A stretch of DNA of 64,000 bases from Photobacterium angustum (GCF_003026365.1 NZ_PYOM01000002.1:269272-333271); one strand, 5' to 3'; positions 8,513 to 18,838 are shown, numbered from the stretch's first letter. Program-made: numbers and translations. The notes: generated by a model not told the origin, from the sequence alone.

Positions 8513-8833
8513 TTGCTTATATTCAACCACCATACCTTCGACCATTTGTCTAAATTCAGATAAATGGTCAATCATCCAATCATCTTGTCCTTGTTTTACT
8601 CGATATTCACATTCTTGTGCCATTAATGCTAAATCGTCCGCGCCAAAACTTGCGGCACTGCTTTTTATTGCATGGCTAATTTCGCCAATTTGATCAACGG
8701 AAGGATGTGCCGATAATTGCTTTGAATATTGTTCTAATTCATCACTGAAAACATTTAATAGCAATGACACGGTATCCTCACCAACTTCATCAGCAAGGCG
8801 TTTAATTGTCTCAGAATTTATCGTTGTTGCCAT
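8474..8833 (-). CDS. luxU: Phosphorelay protein LuxU
   Basis: A 119-residue single-domain histidine phosphotransferase. The phosphorylated histidine is His54 in EISHAIKSSAASFGADDLAL. It passes phosphate from the quorum-sensing hybrid kinases to LuxO. It begins directly after luxO (TAAATG), with GGGAG inside the luxO end as ribosome site, so the two are translationally coupled. Its C-terminal 12 codons and stop are antisense to the end of the YvcK gene. Confidence 0.92.
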   Translation of the reverse strand: MATTINSETIKRLADEVGEDTVSLLLNVFSDELEQYSKQLSAHPSVDQIGEISHAIKSSAASFGADDLALMAQECEYRVKQGQDDWMIDHLSEFRQMVEGMVVEYKQLAGNHELINRML

Positions 8834-10288
8834 TTAATCCATCTCCCTAGCACTGGCATTAGTGTCTTGCCAAGATTGCAATTTACGATATATCGTTGAT
8901 GGACTGACTTCCAGTAAGCCTGCCGCTCTTGGAATATTGCCATCGCAAGCATCAATCGCCCATTGAATCGCTCTTTTTTCAACAACCCAGAGCGGCTCTA
9001 TTTTATTTTTTTGATGATCATGTGAATAAATAGATTCATCAGCAAGGTTTTCTCTCTGTACTTTTTCAGGTGTAACCTTGGAATAAGATGCAATTTCTAC
9101 GCCGTTAATTGAATTAATAGGCGGCGGAACCATTTCCAGTTTTACTTCATCATCAGTATTCAAAACCACAATATTACGAATCACATTTTGCAATTCACGT
9201 ACATTACCAGGCCAAGAGTAGGACTCAAATAATCGTAAAACTGGCTCAGAAAAACGACTAAAGCTTTTCCCTTCTTCCAACGACATCAAACCTAATAGCG
9301 CATGAGCGATCTCTATAATATCTCCGCCACGCTCCCGTAACGGCGGTAAAGAGATAGGAATAACATGTAAACGGTAGTAAAGATCTTCTCGAAATCTACC
9401 TTCTTGAACTTCTTCCCAAGGGTTTCGATTAGTTGCACAAACAAAACGGACATCAACACTGCTCATTTTTGATGAGCCGACTTTTTGATAGGTTCCGGTT
9501 TGAATAAATCGTAACAATTTACTTTGCAAATCAAGATCCATTTCACATAGCTCATCAAGCATTAGCGTGCCATTATGTGCCATTTCAACTGCACCTTGTC
9601 GCTCCGTTGAAGCCCCTGTAAATGCACCTTTTACATGTCCAAACAATTCACTTTCAATGAGGTCTTTAGGAATAGCAGCACAGTTTAGAGCAATAAACGG
9701 TTTATCGTGACGTGGGCTGGCTGCATGAATCGCTTCTGCACACACTTCTTTACCCGTACCACTTTCACCTGTGATGAATACCGTCGCTTTACTTGAAGCT
9801 GCAGATTCAATAACGCGATATACCGCCTGCATTGGTAAACTATTACCAATAAATCCTTGATATTGTGCTCCATCTGATTGCTTAGATTGAGTACTGGTAT
9901 TCGATTTACTTTCGGCTTTAAGTGCTTTGTTTACTGTAATTCGTAATCGATCAGCCTCACAAGGTTTAATTAAAAAGTCTTGTGCGCCATAACGAATAGC
10001 TTCAACCGCTATATCAATAGAACCATGTGCAGTCATTATTACAACAGGAACATTACCGTGCTCTTTTCTGACACGTTCAAGCACTTCCATTCCCGTCATA
10101 TCAGGTAAACGGAGATCTAATAGAATTAGATCAGGAATAATATCTTGAATAAAGCTCAGTGCTTCCTTCCCTGTACCAACAATGCTTACATTAAGTCCAA
10201 GAGGGTTTAAGTAAGATTTGTACAAGGCCGCAACTGACGCTGTATCTTCAACCATTAATACTTGGCGTTGCTGCATTCTGCTCTCCAT
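8834..10288 (-). CDS. luxO: Quorum-sensing sigma-54 activator LuxO
   Basis: A 484-residue NtrC-type response regulator. The receiver domain has its phospho-acceptor at Asp58 ([13 protein letters not shown]). The central AAA+ domain shows Walker A GESGTGKE, the sigma-54 contact loop GAFTGA and the Walker B-like MLDELCEMD. The C-terminal Fis-type helix-turn-helix is [30 protein letters not shown] directly before the ATG fixes the start. At low cell density LuxO~P would activate the Qrr RNA encoded divergently 240 bp away, whose promoter has the -24/-12 elements it needs. It forms an operon with luxU. Confidence 0.96.
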   Translation of the reverse strand: MESRMQQRQVLMVEDTASVAALYKSYLNPLGLNVSIVGTGKEALSFIQDIIPDLILLDLRLPDMTGMEVLERVRKEHGNVPVVIMTAHGSIDIAVEAIRYGAQDFLIKPCEADRLRITVNKALKAESKSNTSTQSKQSDGAQYQGFIGNSLPMQAVYRVIESAASSKATVFITGESGTGKEVCAEAIHAASPRHDKPFIALNCAAIPKDLIESELFGHVKGAFTGASTERQGAVEMAHNGTLMLDELCEMDLDLQSKLLRFIQTGTYQKVGSSKMSSVDVRFVCATNRNPWEEVQEGRFREDLYYRLHVIPISLPPLRERGGDIIEIAHALLGLMSLEEGKSFSRFSEPVLRLFESYSWPGNVRELQNVIRNIVVLNTDDEVKLEMVPPPINSINGVEIASYSKVTPEKVQRENLADESIYSHDHQKNKIEPLWVVEKRAIQWAIDACDGNIPRAAGLLEVSPSTIYRKLQSWQDTNASAREMD

Positions 10289-10380
10289 TGCTCCTCCTAA
10301 AACAAGCCCCTTAAACTAATTGTAATCAATAGAAAAAAATATGGGGGATAGATTTCTTTTTTTTCAATTATCCCATATTG

Positions 10381-10409
10381 ATTCGCAAATTAATTCGCAA
10401 ATTGCGAAT
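10381..10409. promoter_or_regulatory. Probable LuxO binding sites upstream of qrr
   Basis: A perfect 17-bp palindrome, ATTCGCAA-A-TTGCGAAT (10393-10409), lies next to a direct half-site copy, ATTCGCAAAT (10381-10390). It resembles the TTGCA-N3-TGCAA type sites of vibrio qrr promoters, and its distance (about 120-150 bp before the qrr start) suits a sigma-54 enhancer. It is equally placed to give luxO autoregulation. Confidence 0.65.
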
Positions 10410-10503
10410 ATCTGTTTTTATTTGTGCTTAAGCGCAAGCAAATAAGTGCTACTCAAAGATAGGAAACACGCAGGATTGTTTAAAAAAATACGATTTTTAA
10501 AAG

Positions 10504-10520
10504 TTGGCACACTACATGCT
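10504..10520 (+). promoter_or_regulatory. Sigma-54 promoter of qrr
   Basis: TTGGCAC-ACTAC-ATGCT matches the -24 (GG) and -12 (GC) elements with the required spacing, and the GC lies 12 bp before the first base of the Qrr RNA. This is the promoter type LuxO activates. Confidence 0.85.
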
Positions 10521-10530
10521 TTATATAACG

Positions 10531-10636
10531 TGACTCTTAAGTTAAGAGTCAACCTAGCCAACTGACGTTGTTTGTGGATTTTTTTCACTAAAACAATGAC
10601 GCCAACCGAACCTTTTTTATCGGTTGGCTTTTTTTT
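10531..10636 (+). ncRNA. qrr1: Qrr quorum-regulatory small RNA
   Basis: A ~106-nt Hfq-dependent type sRNA. It opens with a hairpin (GACTCTTAA / TTAAGAGTC). It then carries the near-invariant Qrr pairing core CTAGCCAACTGACGTTGTT, which base-pairs with targets such as luxR-type and luxO mRNAs. It ends in a strong terminator (GCCAACCGA / TCGGTTGGC plus eight T, 10601-10636). Upstream lie a sigma-54 promoter and LuxO-type sites, and luxO is divergent, the arrangement seen for qrr1 in vibrios. The symbol follows this position; I cannot tell how many other qrr genes exist outside the window. Confidence 0.95.
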
Positions 10637-10678
10637 GCCTAAAATTCAAGATCCACAAGAAAAATAGCCAATAGCCAA

Positions 10679-12706
10679 TTAACTATTGGCGATAAATTGC
10701 TGCCTTAGTTTATGGATCTTATCGCGAGTTTCTGCCGCTTGTTCAAATTCAAGATTTTGTGCAAAGTCGTACATTTGTTTTTCCAATACCTGAATTTGTG
10801 ACTCTAGCTCTTGTGGAGAAAGCGCAGAATACATTCCTTTACTTTCTGCCACTTTGTGAAGATCTGCCGCTTTATTTCGCGACTTACCTCGAGAACTTGG
10901 AGCACCTAGTTCAAGAATGTCACCAATTTTCTTGTTCAACTTTTGAGGTGTAATACCGTGCTCAAGGTTATATTCAATTTGCTTTTCACGACGTCGCTGA
11001 GTTTCGTTAATTGCACGCTCCATTGAACCCGTAATACGATCACCATAAAGAATCGCTTTCCCTTCTACGTTTCGAGCAGCTCGACCAATCGTCTGTATTA
11101 ATGAACGTTCAGATCGTAAGAAACCTTCTTTATCAGCGTCTAGAATCGCAACTAATGACACTTCAGGCATATCTAAACCTTCGCGCAATAAGTTAATGCC
11201 CACTAACACATCAAACTCACCCAATCGTAAATCGCGAATAATTTCCACCCGCTCTACAGTATCAATATCAGAGTGTAAGTAGCGTACCTTCACACCATGC
11301 TCTGTAAGATATTCAGTAAGATCTTCTGCCATACGCTTAGTAAGGGTCGTAACTAATACTCGCTCACCTTTTTTCTCTCTAATATGTATTTCAGAGAGCA
11401 AATCATCCACTTGTGTACCAACAGGACGCACTTCAATTTCAGGATCAAGTAATCCCGTAGGGCGTACCACCTGCTCTGCTATATCATTACCCGACTTTTC
11501 AATCTCATAATTACCCGGTGTAGCAGACACATAAATCGTTTGAGGCGCTAACGATTCAAATTCTTCAAACTTCATCGGTCGGTTATCAAGCGCAGAAGGA
11601 AGACGGAATCCATATTCAACTAAGTTTTCTTTACGAGAGCGATCACCACGGTACATCGCGCCAATTTGCGACACAGTTACGTGTGATTCATCAATGATTA
11701 GTAAGCCATCAGCAGGTAAGTAATCAAACAGTGTTGGTGGTGGCTCACCCTCAGCACGCCCACTAAGATAACGTGAGTAGTTTTCAATACCAGAGCAGAA
11801 GCCTAGTTCATTCATCATCTCAATATCGAATTGTGTGCGCTGACTAATTCTCTGCTCTTCTAAGAGTTTATTGTTACCTAAAAACTGCTCTTTGCGCAAA
11901 ACCAGTTCTTTTTTTATCCCTTCAATCGCGTCTAAGATTTTCTCTCGTGGCGTAACATAGTGTGTTTTAGGATAGATAGTGGTACGTGGCATATCACGAT
12001 GCGTGATGCTGCCAGTCAGGGGATCAAAGGATGAAATACATTCCACTTCATCATCAAATAACTCAAGACGAATCGCTTCTTTTTCTGACTCTGCTGGGAA
12101 AATATCAATCACTTCCCCACGAACGCGAAAAGTACCGCGCTCAAAGGCCATATCATTTCGGGTATATTGCAACTCAGCCAGTCGACGAAGGATGTCACGT
12201 TGATCAAGAAAATCACCACGTCGAACATGCAGCATCATCTTTAAATAAGAATCAGGATCACCCAAGCCATAAATAGCAGACACAGAAGCGATAATAATAA
12301 CATCGCGTCGTTCCATTAAGGCTTTGGTTGCTGATAGTCGCATCTGCTCAATATGAGCATTAACCGACGCATCCTTTTCAATGAATGTGTCCGTTGTAGG
12401 CACATACGCTTCGGGCTGGTAATAGTCATAGTAGGATACAAAGTATTCTACGGCGCTATTTGGAAAGAACTCTTTCATCTCACCATATAGCTGTGCTGCC
12501 AACGTTTTATTTGGTGCAAGGATCAAAGTAGGTCGATTAGCTTGAGCAATAACATTGGCAACGGTAAACGTTTTACCTGAACCTGTTACGCCAAGTAACG
12601 TTTGGTGCGCTAGTCCTGAATCTAAACCATCAACCAATTGAGCAATAGCAGTAGGTTGATCTCCTGATGGTGAATATTCAGAAGCAAGAGAAAATAAGTC
12701 GCTCAT
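10679..12706 (-). CDS. uvrB: Excinuclease ABC subunit B (UvrB)
   Basis: A 675-residue nucleotide-excision-repair helicase-like protein. It shows Walker A GVTGSGKT (about residue 40), the damage-probing beta-hairpin [21 protein letters not shown] (abridged here to its core), [16 protein letters not shown], and helicase motif [12 protein letters not shown]. The C-terminal UVR helices ([20 protein letters not shown]) bind UvrC. UvrB receives damaged DNA from UvrA and loads UvrC for incision. It is a single-gene unit beside the qrr/luxO region. I looked for a LexA box upstream and found none that fits well. Confidence 0.97.
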   Translation of the reverse strand: MSDLFSLASEYSPSGDQPTAIAQLVDGLDSGLAHQTLLGVTGSGKTFTVANVIAQANRPTLILAPNKTLAAQLYGEMKEFFPNSAVEYFVSYYDYYQPEAYVPTTDTFIEKDASVNAHIEQMRLSATKALMERRDVIIIASVSAIYGLGDPDSYLKMMLHVRRGDFLDQRDILRRLAELQYTRNDMAFERGTFRVRGEVIDIFPAESEKEAIRLELFDDEVECISSFDPLTGSITHRDMPRTTIYPKTHYVTPREKILDAIEGIKKELVLRKEQFLGNNKLLEEQRISQRTQFDIEMMNELGFCSGIENYSRYLSGRAEGEPPPTLFDYLPADGLLIIDESHVTVSQIGAMYRGDRSRKENLVEYGFRLPSALDNRPMKFEEFESLAPQTIYVSATPGNYEIEKSGNDIAEQVVRPTGLLDPEIEVRPVGTQVDDLLSEIHIREKKGERVLVTTLTKRMAEDLTEYLTEHGVKVRYLHSDIDTVERVEIIRDLRLGEFDVLVGINLLREGLDMPEVSLVAILDADKEGFLRSERSLIQTIGRAARNVEGKAILYGDRITGSMERAINETQRRREKQIEYNLEHGITPQKLNKKIGDILELGAPSSRGKSRNKAADLHKVAESKGMYSALSPQELESQIQVLEKQMYDFAQNLEFEQAAETRDKIHKLRQQFIANS

Positions 12707-12816
12707 AAATTACATATCCAGCAATAAATTACTGTTTACATTGTGGATAGACCATTAGTAATGTCAACTACTGGAAATACTTGAGATGAATAAACTAAAT
12801 TGCAGATAAAAAAATA

Positions 12817-12945
12817 GCTTCAATATTAGTTAAGTGAACACTGAGAGTTTGAACACCAAACATGACTCACAGAATAAAAGACCACAACTATTTACAGCTG
12901 TCTGAAAATAGCCCCCTTTGGGTCTTAACTAACTAATATTGAAGC
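12817..12945. repeat. Foldable 129-nt inverted-repeat element
   Basis: A 16-bp perfect terminal inverted repeat (12817-12832 with 12930-12945) encloses two internal hairpins. One pairs TGAG...GTTT with AAAC...CTCA (12842-12869). The other is a longer arm with AAGACC/GGTCTT (12878-12883 with 12921-12926), capped by CTATTT-a-CAG / CTG-a-AAATAG around a CTGT loop (12888-12911). The whole can fold as a three-way junction. It could be a structured RNA or a miniature inverted-repeat element; no target-site duplication is obvious. Confidence 0.55.
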
Positions 12946-13688
12946 AAACAACATTACATTGTAACAAGCTAACTCAACTTTTAAGCAAAACGTTTAGCTA
13001 AATTTGACGTGTAGGCATTAAGTACCCTTATCTTAAATCATAAGTTTAAATGCCTGACTCGAATCCAGGAACTTAATGTGGAATGAATCATAAAGCGAAG
13101 GATGGATAAGGTAAAAGTGACCGCATGAATATAAATAAAGGATAAATAACCCAGACTTATATGTCGTTCTGAATTTCAGAATATTGATGCTTATCACCGT
13201 AGAAATAAAAATATAACCAACTAATTAATAACAATATTTAGGTTGTCATTGTTAAATGGTGAATTTCACAATGAGCAAAAAAGTTAAAAAATATATGATT
13301 TTTTTTATCTCTTTTTATGAAATTATTATCCAAAGATCAAAATAACGCAGAAAAATGAATCTAGATCAATTGACCAACTATGTTGTAAGACGTATTATGC
13401 ACTCCCCTAAAAGAAACATCTAAGCCTCATATCGTTAACCTTTCAAAAACAATTAATCATTAACGTTTACATCCACAGCTTATACCTATTCTATTCAATT
13501 TTTTAGCTTACAGAAAATCAAGCATTAATAATGTCTGCTTTCTTGGCAAGAACACTTATAGATATGAATATAATCAATAATAGTATTTGAAATTAGTACC
13601 TTTTTATCATTCATCTCTCTCAAACATAATAAAGCGATAAGCTCAAACCATCACTTTCCAATACGTTTACAAGATGAAATGAACACAC

Positions 13689-13711
13689 TTATCCACAGTT
13701 TTTGTGGATAA
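13689..13711. promoter_or_regulatory. Two facing perfect DnaA boxes
   Basis: TTATCCACA (13689-13697) and its exact complement TGTGGATAA (13703-13711) are separated by 5 bp. Both match the DnaA R-box consensus. A weaker ACATCCACA lies at 13470-13478. There is no AT-rich unwinding array of further boxes, so this is not an origin; a DnaA-binding regulatory or titration site is possible. Confidence 0.55.
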
Positions 13712-13814
13712 CTAAGTTAAATACTGGTCAAATCTACTATTCTAAAAATCAAGCATTATTTAATACGCACCTAGATGCACTTTCGTGAAATTAAGCCTTT
13801 TATATAACCACACC

Positions 13815-13841
13815 AAAAAAAAGCCAGCATATCGCTGGCTT
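13815..13841 (-). terminator. Terminator of pepE
   Basis: An 8-bp stem, AAGCCAGC / GCTGGCTT, with a 5-nt loop, followed on the minus strand by a run of eight T. It lies 28 bp downstream of the pepE stop. Confidence 0.85.
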
Positions 13842-13868
13842 ATCTTTAGTAGGGTATTGTCTGATGTA

Positions 13869-14606
13869 TTAACAGCTATATTCCATCATAAATTGAATAT
13901 CTTGCCCTTCCTCAAAATAAACAGGTTCTACGCCATATTGGAATAGCTTTAATGGCTTACCATTTGCTGCATGGTAGCTTAACTTTCCATCTAATAACTG
14001 CAACCATGTCCCTTCTGGAATCCCCACAACAGGCTCATGCTTATTCACTTCTAAAAACTCTTGAATACGCTCATCACGGGTTTCTCCCATATGACCTTCA
14101 ACCGAAGCTTCTAGATAATGCGGGTTTATTTGGAAAGGAACAAAGTTAAGTGAGCTTAGCACTGCACCAGTGACAATCGGCATATCGTTAGTGGTGCGAA
14201 TAGTTGGGCAACCAATATTGGTACCTGCACTCCAACCAATATAAGGAATACCTTTCGCTAATACTGCCTTACGTAGCGGTCCAACTAAACCTAAATCATG
14301 AAGTTTTTTATTTAAGACCCATGTATTACCACCACTTACAATAATTCCTTCAGCTTCCTCAATGGCTTTAACTGGATCGGCTGCTTGATGAATACCTGTT
14401 GCAATACAATCAATACCTAAACGATCAAATGTCGCTTGTACCATAGCCACACGATCATCATGACTCGATCGAATCACAGCATAAGGAATAACAAGAAAAT
14501 GTTTAGCGCCAGTTCGCTTAACTTGCTCAACAATTGCATCACCCGCAAATTCCATTACATGGGTATTACCTGCAATTTTACCGTTACTCAATAATAAAAT
14601 ATCCAT
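13869..14606 (-). CDS. pepE: Dipeptidase E (alpha-aspartyl dipeptidase)
   Basis: A 245-residue S51 family peptidase that cleaves dipeptides with N-terminal aspartate. The catalytic serine is in YIGWSAGTNIGCPTIRTTND, a hallmark of PepE, and INPHY and GIPEGTW are further conserved. I moved the start to the ATG giving MDILLLSNGKIAG, because that is where family members begin and AGGAT lies 8 nt upstream; the longer frame adds 12 residues. It is cytoplasmic and monocistronic with its own terminator. It is somewhat longer than the ~230-residue enterobacterial enzyme. Confidence 0.93.
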   Translation of the reverse strand: MDILLLSNGKIAGNTHVMEFAGDAIVEQVKRTGAKHFLVIPYAVIRSSHDDRVAMVQATFDRLGIDCIATGIHQAADPVKAIEEAEGIIVSGGNTWVLNKKLHDLGLVGPLRKAVLAKGIPYIGWSAGTNIGCPTIRTTNDMPIVTGAVLSSLNFVPFQINPHYLEASVEGHMGETRDERIQEFLEVNKHEPVVGIPEGTWLQLLDGKLSYHAANGKPLKLFQYGVEPVYFEEGQDIQFMMEYSC

Positions 14607-15001
14607 CACATCTATCCTATGCTCATTCAATGATGCCATCATCTCACACGATGATCACAAGTGCCCTTACATAAAACGAGGTTTAAAACTGCTTTACAAG
14701 CTATCCAAACATATTTTGCGAAAACTTAACTCACCATCACAAGCTTTCTGGCTAAGACATACAGTCAAATAACAATTAATAAACACAAAACCAAAAACTG
14801 ATAACTTCTGCGTCATATGCAGTGGGTGTTTTTTGATCGCACAGCTAAACAAAGACGTAGTGACTAAATTAAAAACTTATATTTCATGATCTATGTTTAT
14901 GAAAAACACAATAATCGCTAAAACCCTACACCACAGGAGTTGTTATAACGGCAACAAAATCAGATAATGCTTAGATCTCTTTTAATAATAATGAAGCCGG
15001 T
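14607..15001. promoter_or_regulatory. Upstream region of pepE and the rsx operon
   Basis: About 395 bp of AT-rich DNA between divergent transcription units; it must hold the promoters for pepE and for rsxABCDGE-nth. I found no operator that I can name with confidence and no ORF. Confidence 0.35.
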
Positions 15002-15583
15002 ATGACTGAATACCTCCTATTACTTATTGGTACAGTGTTGGTTAACAACTTTGTACTCGTTAAATTTTTAGGCTTATGCCCTTTTATGGGCGTATCTAAA
15101 AAATTAGAAACAGCTATTGGAATGGGCTTAGCAACCACTTTTGTGCTAACGCTTGCTTCTGTTTGTGCTTATCTTGTTGAAACTTACATTTTGGATCCAC
15201 TAGGGATTCAGTATCTGCGCACACTTAGCTTTATTCTAGTAATTGCCGTTGTTGTGCAATTCACAGAAATGGTCGTACATAAAACAAGCCCAACGCTTTA
15301 TCGTTTATTAGGTATTTTCTTACCACTTATTACCACTAACTGTGCCGTGTTAGGTGTAGCCCTATTAAACGTAAATGAGCGTCATAACTTTATTGAATCT
15401 GTTATTTATGGTTTTGGTGCCGCAGTGGGTTTCTCACTTGTGCTTGTTTTATTTGCTTCTATGCGTGAACGCATTGCTGCAGCAGATGTACCTGAGCCAT
15501 TCAAAGGCGCATCCATTGCGATGATCACCGCAGGACTGATGTCTCTTGCATTTATGGGCTTTACTGGATTGGTGAAATTGTAA
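15002..15583 (+). CDS. rsxA: Electron-transport complex membrane subunit RsxA/RnfA
   Basis: A 193-residue integral membrane protein with six predicted helices. Family marks are [20 protein letters not shown] at the N-terminus and [14 protein letters not shown] in the middle; each half carries one cysteine of the intramembrane iron centre known from RnfA/NqrE. It is part of the ion-pumping Rnf/Rsx complex that moves electrons between NADH and ferredoxin or, in E. coli, keeps SoxR reduced. It heads an operon whose six rsx genes are almost contiguous; the stop overlaps the rsxB start (TAATG). Confidence 0.96.
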   Translation: MTEYLLLLIGTVLVNNFVLVKFLGLCPFMGVSKKLETAIGMGLATTFVLTLASVCAYLVETYILDPLGIQYLRTLSFILVIAVVVQFTEMVVHKTSPTLYRLLGIFLPLITTNCAVLGVALLNVNERHNFIESVIYGFGAAVGFSLVLVLFASMRERIAAADVPEPFKGASIAMITAGLMSLAFMGFTGLVKL

Positions 15584-16167
15584 TGAGTGGGATCCTTATC
15601 GCAGTCATTGCTATTGTTATTCTGGCTGCCATTTTCGGACTAATTCTTGGTTTTGCTTCGGTTAAATTTAAAGTTGAAGCCGATCCTATCGTTGAGCAAA
15701 TCGATGCCATTCTGCCACAAACTCAATGTGGCCAATGTGGCTATCCTGGCTGTCGCCCTTATGCAGAAGCGATTGCCAATGGCGATGTGATCAATAAATG
15801 TCCTCCTGGCGGTCAAGTTACTATTGAAAAATTAGCTGACCTAATGGGTGTTGATGTTCCTGATTCAACCCAAGGTGAAGAAGAAAATATTAAAAAAGTC
15901 GCTTTTATTCATGAAGATATGTGTATTGGCTGTACTAAATGTATTCAGGCATGCCCTGTCGATGCCATTGTCGGCGGCACTAAATCTATGCATACGGTCA
16001 TCAAAGACGAATGTACAGGTTGCGATCTCTGTGTTGCTCCCTGCCCTACTGACTGTATCGAAATGATCCCAGTTCAAGAAACGCCTGATAATTGGAAATG
16101 GCAACTAAACCAAATTCCAATCGTAAATATCAGTGATGCACCGAGTACAGAAAAGGTAGAGTCGTAG
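15583..16167 (+). CDS. rsxB: Electron-transport complex iron-sulfur subunit RsxB/RnfB
   Basis: 194 residues. An N-terminal membrane anchor (about 5-27) is followed by a four-cysteine cluster motif (CGQCGYPGC, then CPPGG) and two ferredoxin-type 4Fe-4S motifs ([12 protein letters not shown] and [12 protein letters not shown]). It relays electrons at the cytoplasmic face between soluble carriers and the membrane core. Its start overlaps the rsxA stop, and rsxC begins 2 bp after its stop, so translation is coupled through the operon. Confidence 0.96.
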   Translation: MSGILIAVIAIVILAAIFGLILGFASVKFKVEADPIVEQIDAILPQTQCGQCGYPGCRPYAEAIANGDVINKCPPGGQVTIEKLADLMGVDVPDSTQGEEENIKKVAFIHEDMCIGCTKCIQACPVDAIVGGTKSMHTVIKDECTGCDLCVAPCPTDCIEMIPVQETPDNWKWQLNQIPIVNISDAPSTEKVES

Positions 16168-16169
16168 TT

Positions 16170-18836
16170 ATGCTATCTATCATTGAGCAAATTAAACAAG
16201 GCAAGTTGTGGGATTTCCACGGCGGTATTCATCCTGCTGAAAATAAAAAAATCTCGAATCAAGCACCTATCGTTAGTGCTGGCATTCCACAAGAACTCGT
16301 TTTACCACTTAAGCAGCATATTGGTTCTAAAGGTGACATTATTGTTGCTGTTGGCGACAAAGTGCAAAAAGGTCAAGCACTGACACAAGGTGACATTGCA
16401 ATGTGTGTCCCTGTTCATGCGCCTACATCTGGCACAGTAATAGCCATTGAACAACGTACTACTGCTCACCCTTCAGGTTTAAGTGATTTATGTATCGTTC
16501 TTCACCCAGATCACACTGATACGTGGGGTGAGAAAAAAACATATGCCGATTATCAAGATCGTGATCCCGCAGAATTGATCGAAACAATCCGTTTAAGCGG
16601 TATCGCTGGATTAGGTGGTGCTGGTTTCCCTACCGCAAGAAAACTTCAAGGCGGTTTAGGTAATGTTGATATTTTAATTATTAACGCGGCTGAGTGTGAG
16701 CCATATATTACTGCCGATGACCGACTCATGCGTGATTATGCTGAAGAAGTGATCGAAGGGGTTCGTATCCTTCGACATATTATTAGCCCAAAGCTAACAA
16801 TCATCGGTATTGAAGATAACAAACCTGAAGCGATTAAAGCCCTTGAGCAGCATGTCACCGAAGCAGACAACATTCTGATCCGTGTTGTACCAACAAAATA
16901 TCCATCAGGTAGCTCAAAACAGTTAGTTAAAATCCTAACAGGCAGAGAAGTACCAAGTCAGTCACGTTCAACTTCTGTTGGCGTTATCATGCAAAACATA
17001 GGTACTGCTTTTGCAATTAAGCGCGCTATTATCGACGGTGAACCACTGATTGAGCGTGTTGTTACACTAACTGGTGAAGCCTTTAAGAAACGTGGTAATG
17101 TTTTTGCCATGTTAGGTACACCGATTGCCTACTTGTTAGATAAGTTTGGCTATAAAGCCGATAAAAAACATCCTCGTGTGATCATTGGTGGATCGTTAAT
17201 GGGATTTACCCTCCCGCATTCCAATGTGCCGATCACCAAAATAACAAACTGTATTTTGGCACCAAAACGCAAAGAACTCCCATTACATACCTATGAAATG
17301 GCATGTATCCGTTGTTCTGCTTGTGCAGATGTTTGCCCATCATCATTGCTCCCACAGCAATTACAATGGTACGCCAAGGATCAAAATTACGACAAGTGCG
17401 AAGAATATAATCTAAAAGATTGTATTGAATGCGGCGCCTGTGCGTATGTCTGTCCAAGTGAGATCCCTCTTGTTCAGTACTATCGCCAAGCAAAAGCTGA
17501 GATCTGGGCGCGTAGCCAAGATGAAATGAACGCAGAACGAGCTCGTCAACGCTTTGAAGCAAAACAAGCACGCATGGAGCGTGATAAGGCTGAACGTGAA
17601 AACCGCTTTAAAAAAGCTGCTGATTCTCGTCGTGATGAAATGGCAAAAACTGGGGGTGATGATGCAGTCGCAGCTGCTATTGCCCGCGTAAAAGCCAAAC
17701 AAGCAGCAGCCGCTAAAACAGATACAGCTGAAGTGAAACCTGCTGTTGCAGCAGCGATTGCAAAAGCAAAAGCAAAACAAGCAGCTTCAGCACAAGGTGC
17801 AACTTCAGAGAGCCTGCCAGATAACAGTGAAATGGCGAAATTACGTGAAGAGCGAAAACGTCAAGCTCGTGAACGTAAGGCTGAAAAAGAAGCTACAGCA
17901 AATAACCAACCTGTAGCTGAAAATGACAATAAAAAAGATGCTGTCGCAGCCGCCGTGGCTCGCGCTAAAGCAAGAAAAGCTGCGCAACAATCAGGTACAC
18001 AAGCTGAAGTTGAAGCTGAAAACTTTGATCCTAAAAAAGCCGCTGTTGCTGCTGCCGTCGCTCGTGCTAAAGCAAGAAAAGCCGCACAACAAACAGAAAC
18101 ACAAGCTGAATCAACACCAGAATCTGTGGTTGAAGCTGAAAACGTTGATCCTAAAAAAGCCGCTGTTGCTGCTGCCGTCGCTCGCGCTAAAGCAAGAAAA
18201 GCCGCACAACAAGCAGAGGCACAAGCTGAATCAACACCGAAACCTGTAGATGAAGCTGAAAACATTGATCCGAAAAAAGCCGCTGTTGCTGCTGCCGTCG
18301 CTCGCGCTAAAGCAAGAAAAGTGGCACAACAAGCAGAGGCACAAGCTGAATCATCATCGGAACCTGCAGTTGAAGCTGAAAACGTTGATCCGAAAAAAGC
18401 CGCTGTTGCTGCTGCCGTCGCTCGCGCTAAAGCAAGAAAAGCCGCACAACAAGCTGAATCAGCATCGGAACCTGTAGTTGAAACTGAAAACGTTGATCCG
18501 AAAAAAGCCACTGTTGCTGCTGCCGTCGCTCGTGCTAAAGCAAGAGAAGCCGCACAACAAGCAGAGGCACAAGCTGAATCATCATCGGAACCTGTTGTTG
18601 AAGCTGAAAACGTTGATCCCAAAAAAGCAGCTGTTGCTGCTGCCGTTGCTCGTGCTAAAGCAAGAAAAGCCGCACAACAAGCAGAGGCACAAGCTGAATC
18701 ATCATCGGAATCTCTAGATGAAGCTGAAAACGTAGATCCGAAAAAAGCTGCTGTTGCTGCTGCCGTCGCTCGCGCTAAAGCAAGAAAAGCGGCAAAGCAA
18801 GCCGCCAAAGAACAACAAAACATTGAGGAAGATTAA
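16170..18836 (+). CDS. rsxC: Electron-transport complex subunit RsxC/RnfC with repeat-expanded C-terminus
   Basis: 888 residues, against roughly 740 in E. coli. Residues 1-430 form the normal core: a barrel-sandwich N-terminal region, a Rossmann-like NADH/FMN part ([11 protein letters not shown]), and two 4Fe-4S motifs, [12 protein letters not shown] and [12 protein letters not shown]. After a charged coiled-coil linker the last ~300 residues are an alanine/lysine-rich tandem repeat of 40 residues. RsxC is the peripheral NADH-side subunit. The core is intact, so the enzyme should work; the tail is a lineage-specific expansion of the Ala-rich extension seen in related proteins. Confidence 0.95.
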   Translation: MLSIIEQIKQGKLWDFHGGIHPAENKKISNQAPIVSAGIPQELVLPLKQHIGSKGDIIVAVGDKVQKGQALTQGDIAMCVPVHAPTSGTVIAIEQRTTAHPSGLSDLCIVLHPDHTDTWGEKKTYADYQDRDPAELIETIRLSGIAGLGGAGFPTARKLQGGLGNVDILIINAAECEPYITADDRLMRDYAEEVIEGVRILRHIISPKLTIIGIEDNKPEAIKALEQHVTEADNILIRVVPTKYPSGSSKQLVKILTGREVPSQSRSTSVGVIMQNIGTAFAIKRAIIDGEPLIERVVTLTGEAFKKRGNVFAMLGTPIAYLLDKFGYKADKKHPRVIIGGSLMGFTLPHSNVPITKITNCILAPKRKELPLHTYEMACIRCSACADVCPSSLLPQQLQWYAKDQNYDKCEEYNLKDCIECGACAYVCPSEIPLVQYYRQAKAEIWARSQDEMNAERARQRFEAKQARMERDKAERENRFKKAADSRRDEMAKTGGDDAVAAAIARVKAKQAAAAKTDTAEVKPAVAAAIAKAKAKQAASAQGATSESLPDNSEMAKLREERKRQARERKAEKEATANNQPVAENDNKKDAVAAAVARAKARKAAQQSGTQAEVEAENFDPKKAAVAAAVARAKARKAAQQTETQAESTPESVVEAENVDPKKAAVAAAVARAKARKAAQQAEAQAESTPKPVDEAENIDPKKAAVAAAVARAKARKVAQQAEAQAESSSEPAVEAENVDPKKAAVAAAVARAKARKAAQQAESASEPVVETENVDPKKATVAAAVARAKAREAAQQAEAQAESSSEPVVEAENVDPKKAAVAAAVARAKARKAAQQAEAQAESSSESLDEAENVDPKKAAVAAAVARAKARKAAKQAAKEQQNIEED
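17937..18810 (+). repeat. Tandem 120-bp coding repeat in rsxC
   Basis: Eight in-frame copies of a unit whose core reads [18 protein letters not shown], with an acidic spacer ([16 protein letters not shown]). The period is 120 bp between most copies (for example at 18042, 18162, 18282 and 18402), with one 108-bp unit next. Two more degenerate copies precede it. The near-identical DNA suggests recent unequal crossing-over or slippage, and copy number may differ between strains. Confidence 0.9.
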
Positions 18837-18838
18837 CC

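Larger units (their letters stand above)
12707..13868. other. 1.16-kb non-coding region between uvrB and pepE
   Basis: No ORF with a credible start and composition is visible in either strand. It contains a foldable 129-nt element (12817-12945), a smaller imperfect hairpin (AGGCATT 13014-13020 with AATGCCT 13050-13056), a 15-bp palindrome TTCTGAA-T-TTCAGAA (13167-13181), and two facing DnaA boxes (13689-13711). The remainder is AT-rich. The length is unusual for this gene-dense window. Confidence 0.5.

Noticed and set aside
12720..12750. Possible LexA box before uvrB (ACTGTTTACATTGTGG)
   Set aside because: Only the CTGT half is present; the ACAG half is missing at the required spacing, so I would not call an SOS box.
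13050..13070. tRNA T-arm-like string (CTCGAATCC) in the uvrB-pepE gap
   Set aside because: No acceptor, D or anticodon stems can be built around it, and the invariant TTC is altered.
13684..13716. Replication origin at the facing DnaA boxes
   Set aside because: Only two strong boxes, no clustered array, no IHF/DUE organisation and no origin-associated genes nearby.
17937..18810. Regular repeats that could suggest a CRISPR array
   Set aside because: The period is 120 bp with no unique spacers, and the repeats are in frame within rsxC.
17861..18823. 320-codon minus-strand ORF and several plus-strand ORFs over the rsxC tail
   Set aside because: They are frame shadows of the alanine-rich repeat (low-complexity Ala/Ser/Phe or Lys/Leu translations), without ribosome sites and inside a well-supported gene.
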